Below the pieces are notes generated by a model. The model had not been told where the DNA came from, did no database searches, and worked only from the letters and a program-made list of their open reading frames with translations. Source: Alphaproteobacteria bacterium (GTDB lineage Bacteria; Pseudomonadota; Alphaproteobacteria; SP197). Taken from it: a stretch of DNA of 15,884 bases. The position numbers and the translations under genes are program-made. Positions within the stretch are counted from its first letter, which is position 1. Each line of letters begins with the position of its first letter. Where the stretch lies: NCBI GenBank assembly GCA_022822575.1, contig JAJEBJ010000365.1:1-15884 (forward strand), read 5' to 3'. This document shows, piece after piece, positions 13,829 to 15,884 of the stretch.

Positions 13829-14845
13829 ATGCTGCATAGCGGATACGAGCGCCTGGCGGCGCTCTGGGAACCGGGGTGCAGGCTGCTTGGCGTTGAGAAG
13901 GCGATCATGGGCGGCGCCATGACATGGGTTTCTGAGCGCAACTTCGTCGCAGCCGTGGCGGCTGCCGGAGGGTTCGGGGTGATCGCCTGCGGCGCCATGA
14001 ATCCCGACCAGCTCGATGACGAGATCACCGGCACGCGGGAGCTCACCGATCGTCCATTCGGCGTCAACCTCATTGTCATGCATCCCGATCTCGACCGGTT
14101 GATCGATGTCTGCATTGCCCGCACCGTCACCCATATTGTGCTGGCGGGAGGACTGCCCCAGGCTGCCACGATCAGGCGTATCAGGGAGGCCGGATTGCGT
14201 GTCCTTGCCTTTGCCCCGGCACTGGCCATCGCGCGGCGCCTGGTGCGCAGCGGAATCGACGGGATCGTGATCGAGGGGATGGAGGCGGGGGGGCACATCG
14301 GCCCGGTGTCGACGAGCGTTCTGGCCCAGGAGACCCTCCCTCATGTCGATGGCGTCCCGGTCTTCGTTGCCGGTGGCATCGGTCGAGGCGAGGCGATCGC
14401 CAGCTATCTCCGGATGGGGGCGGCGGGCGTCCAGCTCGGCACCCGCTTTGTCTGCGCCCGCGAGTCTGTGGCCCATGACAACTTCAAGAAGGCCTTCCTG
14501 CGCGCCAGTGCCCGCGAGGCGCAGCCCTCCCGGCAGCTCGATTCCCGGTTTCCGGTCATCCCGGTGCGCGCCATCGTCAATGACGGGGTGAAGAACTTCA
14601 TGGAGAAACAGCGCGAGGTCATCGCCCGCCACGACTGCGGCGAGATCGACCAGACCGCGGCACAGCTTGAAATCGAACACTTCTGGGCCGGCGCACTCAG
14701 ACGTGCGGTCATCGAGGGTGACGTGAAGAACGGGTCCCTCATGGCTGGCCAGAGCGTCGGCATGGTGACGACCGAGCAGTCGATGGCCGACATCATGGAT
14801 GAGCTCGTCGAGCAGGCCGTGCAGGCTCTCGCGGATCAGGGATAG
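13829..14845 (+). CDS. NAD(P)H-dependent flavin oxidoreductase, nitronate monooxygenase/FabK-like family
   Basis: This is an FMN-binding TIM-barrel protein of the nitronate monooxygenase / 2-nitropropane dioxygenase family. Counted from ATG 13829 (338 residues), it shows AIMGGAMTWVSERN (25-38), GGFGVIACGAM (47-57), the active-site region EGMEAGGHIGPVS (149-161) with His156, the phosphate-binding AGGIGRGEA (181-189) and LGTRFVCA (203-210), and a C-terminal MAGQSVGMV (305-313). The true substrate cannot be read from sequence; the same fold serves nitronate oxidation and FabK-type enoyl-ACP reduction. The start is uncertain: TTG 13814 overlaps the lysC stop (TTGA), GTG 13826 is adjacent, and none has a clear ribosome site. 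It follows lysC closely and is probably co-transcribed. Confidence 0.85.
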   Translation: MLHSGYERLAALWEPGCRLLGVEKAIMGGAMTWVSERNFVAAVAAAGGFGVIACGAMNPDQLDDEITGTRELTDRPFGVNLIVMHPDLDRLIDVCIARTVTHIVLAGGLPQAATIRRIREAGLRVLAFAPALAIARRLVRSGIDGIVIEGMEAGGHIGPVSTSVLAQETLPHVDGVPVFVAGGIGRGEAIASYLRMGAAGVQLGTRFVCARESVAHDNFKKAFLRASAREAQPSRQLDSRFPVIPVRAIVNDGVKNFMEKQREVIARHDCGEIDQTAAQLEIEHFWAGALRRAVIEGDVKNGSLMAGQSVGMVTTEQSMADIMDELVEQAVQALADQG

Positions 14846-14919
14846 GTCCCGGCATTGCCGCCGTGGCCGGGGCGGTGGTAGCATTCCCGCCGGCAGGCAT
14901 CACACTCCCTGGCTCCCCG
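14846..14919. other. Short intergenic gap before the RodZ-like gene
   Basis: This 74-base gap is GC-rich and holds no clear promoter, terminator or Shine-Dalgarno sequence. A weak 5-bp stem CCGCC/GGCGG (near 14859-14875) is all that stands out. The downstream frame stays open through it, with GTG codons at 14863 and 14875, so part of it might be coding. Confidence 0.3.
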
Positions 14920-15884
14920 ATGACACACATTGAATCTCCCGGCGACGTCGATTCTCCTGATGCCGGGATCAGGGTGAGCCGGCGTATCGCCGACGAATTG
15001 CGGCGTACCCGTGTCGCGCACGGCCTTTCCATTGAGGATGTTGCGGCGATACTGAGGATCAGGGCCGGCTTCATCGAGGCCATGGAGGAGGATCGATTCG
15101 ATGACCTTCCGGGCCCGGCCTACATTTCCGGGTTTCTGAGAACCTACGCCAACCACCTCGGCCTGGATGGTGAACAGCTGGTGGCCTGGTTCAAGGACGA
15201 CAGCCACTCGACCTTCGCACCCAGGGAAATGGAGTTGCTGGTTCCGATCTCGGAGATCAGGCGGCCGACGTTCCCGATTATCACGGTATCTCTCGTCATC
15301 GCCATCGGCATCGCGGTGGCCTGGTATGTCTTTCAGGAAAGACAGTCCATCGATATCGATCTCATTCCCGAGGTCCCCGGACCGGTTGCCGAAGGAACAT
15401 CGACCGACCTCCCGGACGATGAGGGACCGGTTGTCCTGGATGGTGACGACGTCATTGACACCGTCGCAGACGCCGCCCCCGAGGCCGCCACCGACACGAT
15501 GCCGGGCACCGTGGAGCCGGACGAGGAGACGGAGCAGGTTGCCGGGGCCGATGTTCCCCCGGACACTGCCGGCATGACGGGCGATGACGGTGCGGCGGAC
15601 GATTCGGGCTTGGCCGAGGACGACATCCCGGACGATACCGCTCCTGACGCGGAGGAGGACAGTCTCCTGGTCATCGCCGGCGTGACCGGTGATGACGATG
15701 CGACGGATGTTGCGCCGGACGTTGAAGACGTGACCGTGGGCGGCAGCCCGGATGACGGCACTGCTGGCGCGGACGCGGACCTTCCCGACGACGATACAGC
15801 GGACGTCGCGGCCGACAGTGTGGCCATGGCCGTGGACGACAGTCCGGATGATGCCGCTGCCGGCGTGGAGGCGGTCATTCCCCA
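14920..15884 (+). CDS. RodZ-like HTH-transmembrane protein with acidic tandem repeats (3' end outside window)
   Basis: The 321 residues present show a cytoplasmic HTH (about 18-90) of the RodZ/HTH_25 type: RIADELRRTRVAHGLSIEDVA, then the hallmark PGPAYISGFLRTYANHLGLD (64-83). A single membrane segment follows at about 117-138 (FPIITVSLVIAIGIAVAWYVF). The rest is presumably periplasmic, very rich in Asp, Ala, Gly and Val, and contains tandem repeats from residue 219. RodZ links MreB to the cell-wall elongation machinery; whether this protein does so or is one of the related HTH-membrane proteins is not certain. No stop codon occurs before the right edge, so the gene is partial and any C-terminal DUF4115-like domain would lie outside. 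The start ATG 14920 lacks a Shine-Dalgarno; GTG 14863, 14875 and 14974 are in-frame alternatives. Confidence 0.85.
   Translation, partial: MTHIESPGDVDSPDAGIRVSRRIADELRRTRVAHGLSIEDVAAILRIRAGFIEAMEEDRFDDLPGPAYISGFLRTYANHLGLDGEQLVAWFKDDSHSTFAPREMELLVPISEIRRPTFPIITVSLVIAIGIAVAWYVFQERQSIDIDLIPEVPGPVAEGTSTDLPDDEGPVVLDGDDVIDTVADAAPEAATDTMPGTVEPDEETEQVAGADVPPDTAGMTGDDGAADDSGLAEDDIPDDTAPDAEEDSLLVIAGVTGDDDATDVAPDVEDVTVGGSPDDGTAGADADLPDDDTADVAADSVAMAVDDSPDDAAAGVEAVIP
15574..15884 (+). repeat. Tandem 32-36-residue acidic repeats in the RodZ-like gene
   Basis: Three consecutive units can be aligned: 15574-15681 (residues 219-254, 36 aa), 15682-15777 (255-286, 32 aa) and 15778-15873 (287-318, 32 aa). A fourth unit appears to begin at 15874 with VIP. 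Each unit opens with a (V/M)TGDD- or LPDD-type turn followed by a DxA(D) stretch, and has a central PDD(T/G/A)A motif. The two 32-residue units, compared from their DDD triplets (258 and 290), agree at about half of their positions. The DNA is also similar between units (for example 15745-15786 against 15841-15882), which points to past tandem duplication. Confidence 0.7.

Noticed and set aside
14932..14954. Two GANTC (CcrM-type) sites at the start of the RodZ-like gene
   Set aside because: GANTC sites also occur in coding regions elsewhere in the window, so two close copies are not strong evidence for cell-cycle methylation control here.
15333..15878. Minus-strand Ser/Ala-rich open frame opposite the RodZ-like gene
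   Set aside because: The Ser/Ala/Thr-rich product is the antisense reading of the acidic repeats. The plus frame has the HTH, membrane segment and RodZ hallmark motif in one continuous reading frame.

Overview
The window is a stretch of high-GC bacterial chromosome carrying most of a division and cell-wall (dcw) cluster, followed by an unrelated metabolic block. Three things point to an alphaproteobacterium, probably near Rhodospirillales: the order murD-ftsW-murG-murC-murB-ddl-ftsQ-ftsA-ftsZ-lpxC, an FtsZ with a long acidic linker ending in a conserved C-terminal peptide, and ubiG divergent from lysC. The taxonomic placement is inference from gene order and protein features, because no database search was possible.

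Positions 1-10508 hold the 3' part of the dcw cluster, all on the plus strand: murD (5' end outside the window), ftsW, murG, murC, murB, ddl, ftsQ, ftsA and ftsZ. Nearly every junction is a stop/start overlap (ATGA or TGATG), which suggests one polycistronic unit with translational coupling. The two junctions without direct overlap, murB/ddl and ftsA/ftsZ, are each bridged by a small open frame of 20 and 30 codons that overlaps or nearly touches its neighbours. MurD, MurC, MurB and Ddl make the UDP-MurNAc-pentapeptide precursor, MurG makes lipid II, FtsW polymerises it, and FtsQ/FtsA/FtsZ build the divisome.

Positions 10509-10708 form a non-coding gap with two GC-rich hairpins and a weak possible promoter. 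It is followed by lpxC (lipid A synthesis), which appears to start at TTG. The ftsZ-lpxC order links division with outer-membrane synthesis, and the hairpins suggest lpxC may be expressed separately.

Positions 11605-15884 hold a second block. ubiG is on the minus strand, convergent with lpxC, and encodes an N-terminal helix-turn-helix-like extension not seen in ordinary UbiG. Divergent from it are lysC (aspartokinase), a nitronate monooxygenase/FabK-like flavoprotein, and a RodZ-like membrane protein that runs off the right edge. The RodZ-like protein has a cytoplasmic HTH domain, one membrane segment and a very acidic tail made of at least three tandem repeats of 32-36 residues.

No tRNA, rRNA, CRISPR array, insertion sequence or phage gene was seen. 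Most of the window is core housekeeping DNA. The points most worth a second look are the HTH-UbiG fusion, the acidic repeats of the RodZ-like protein, and the small bridging frames.
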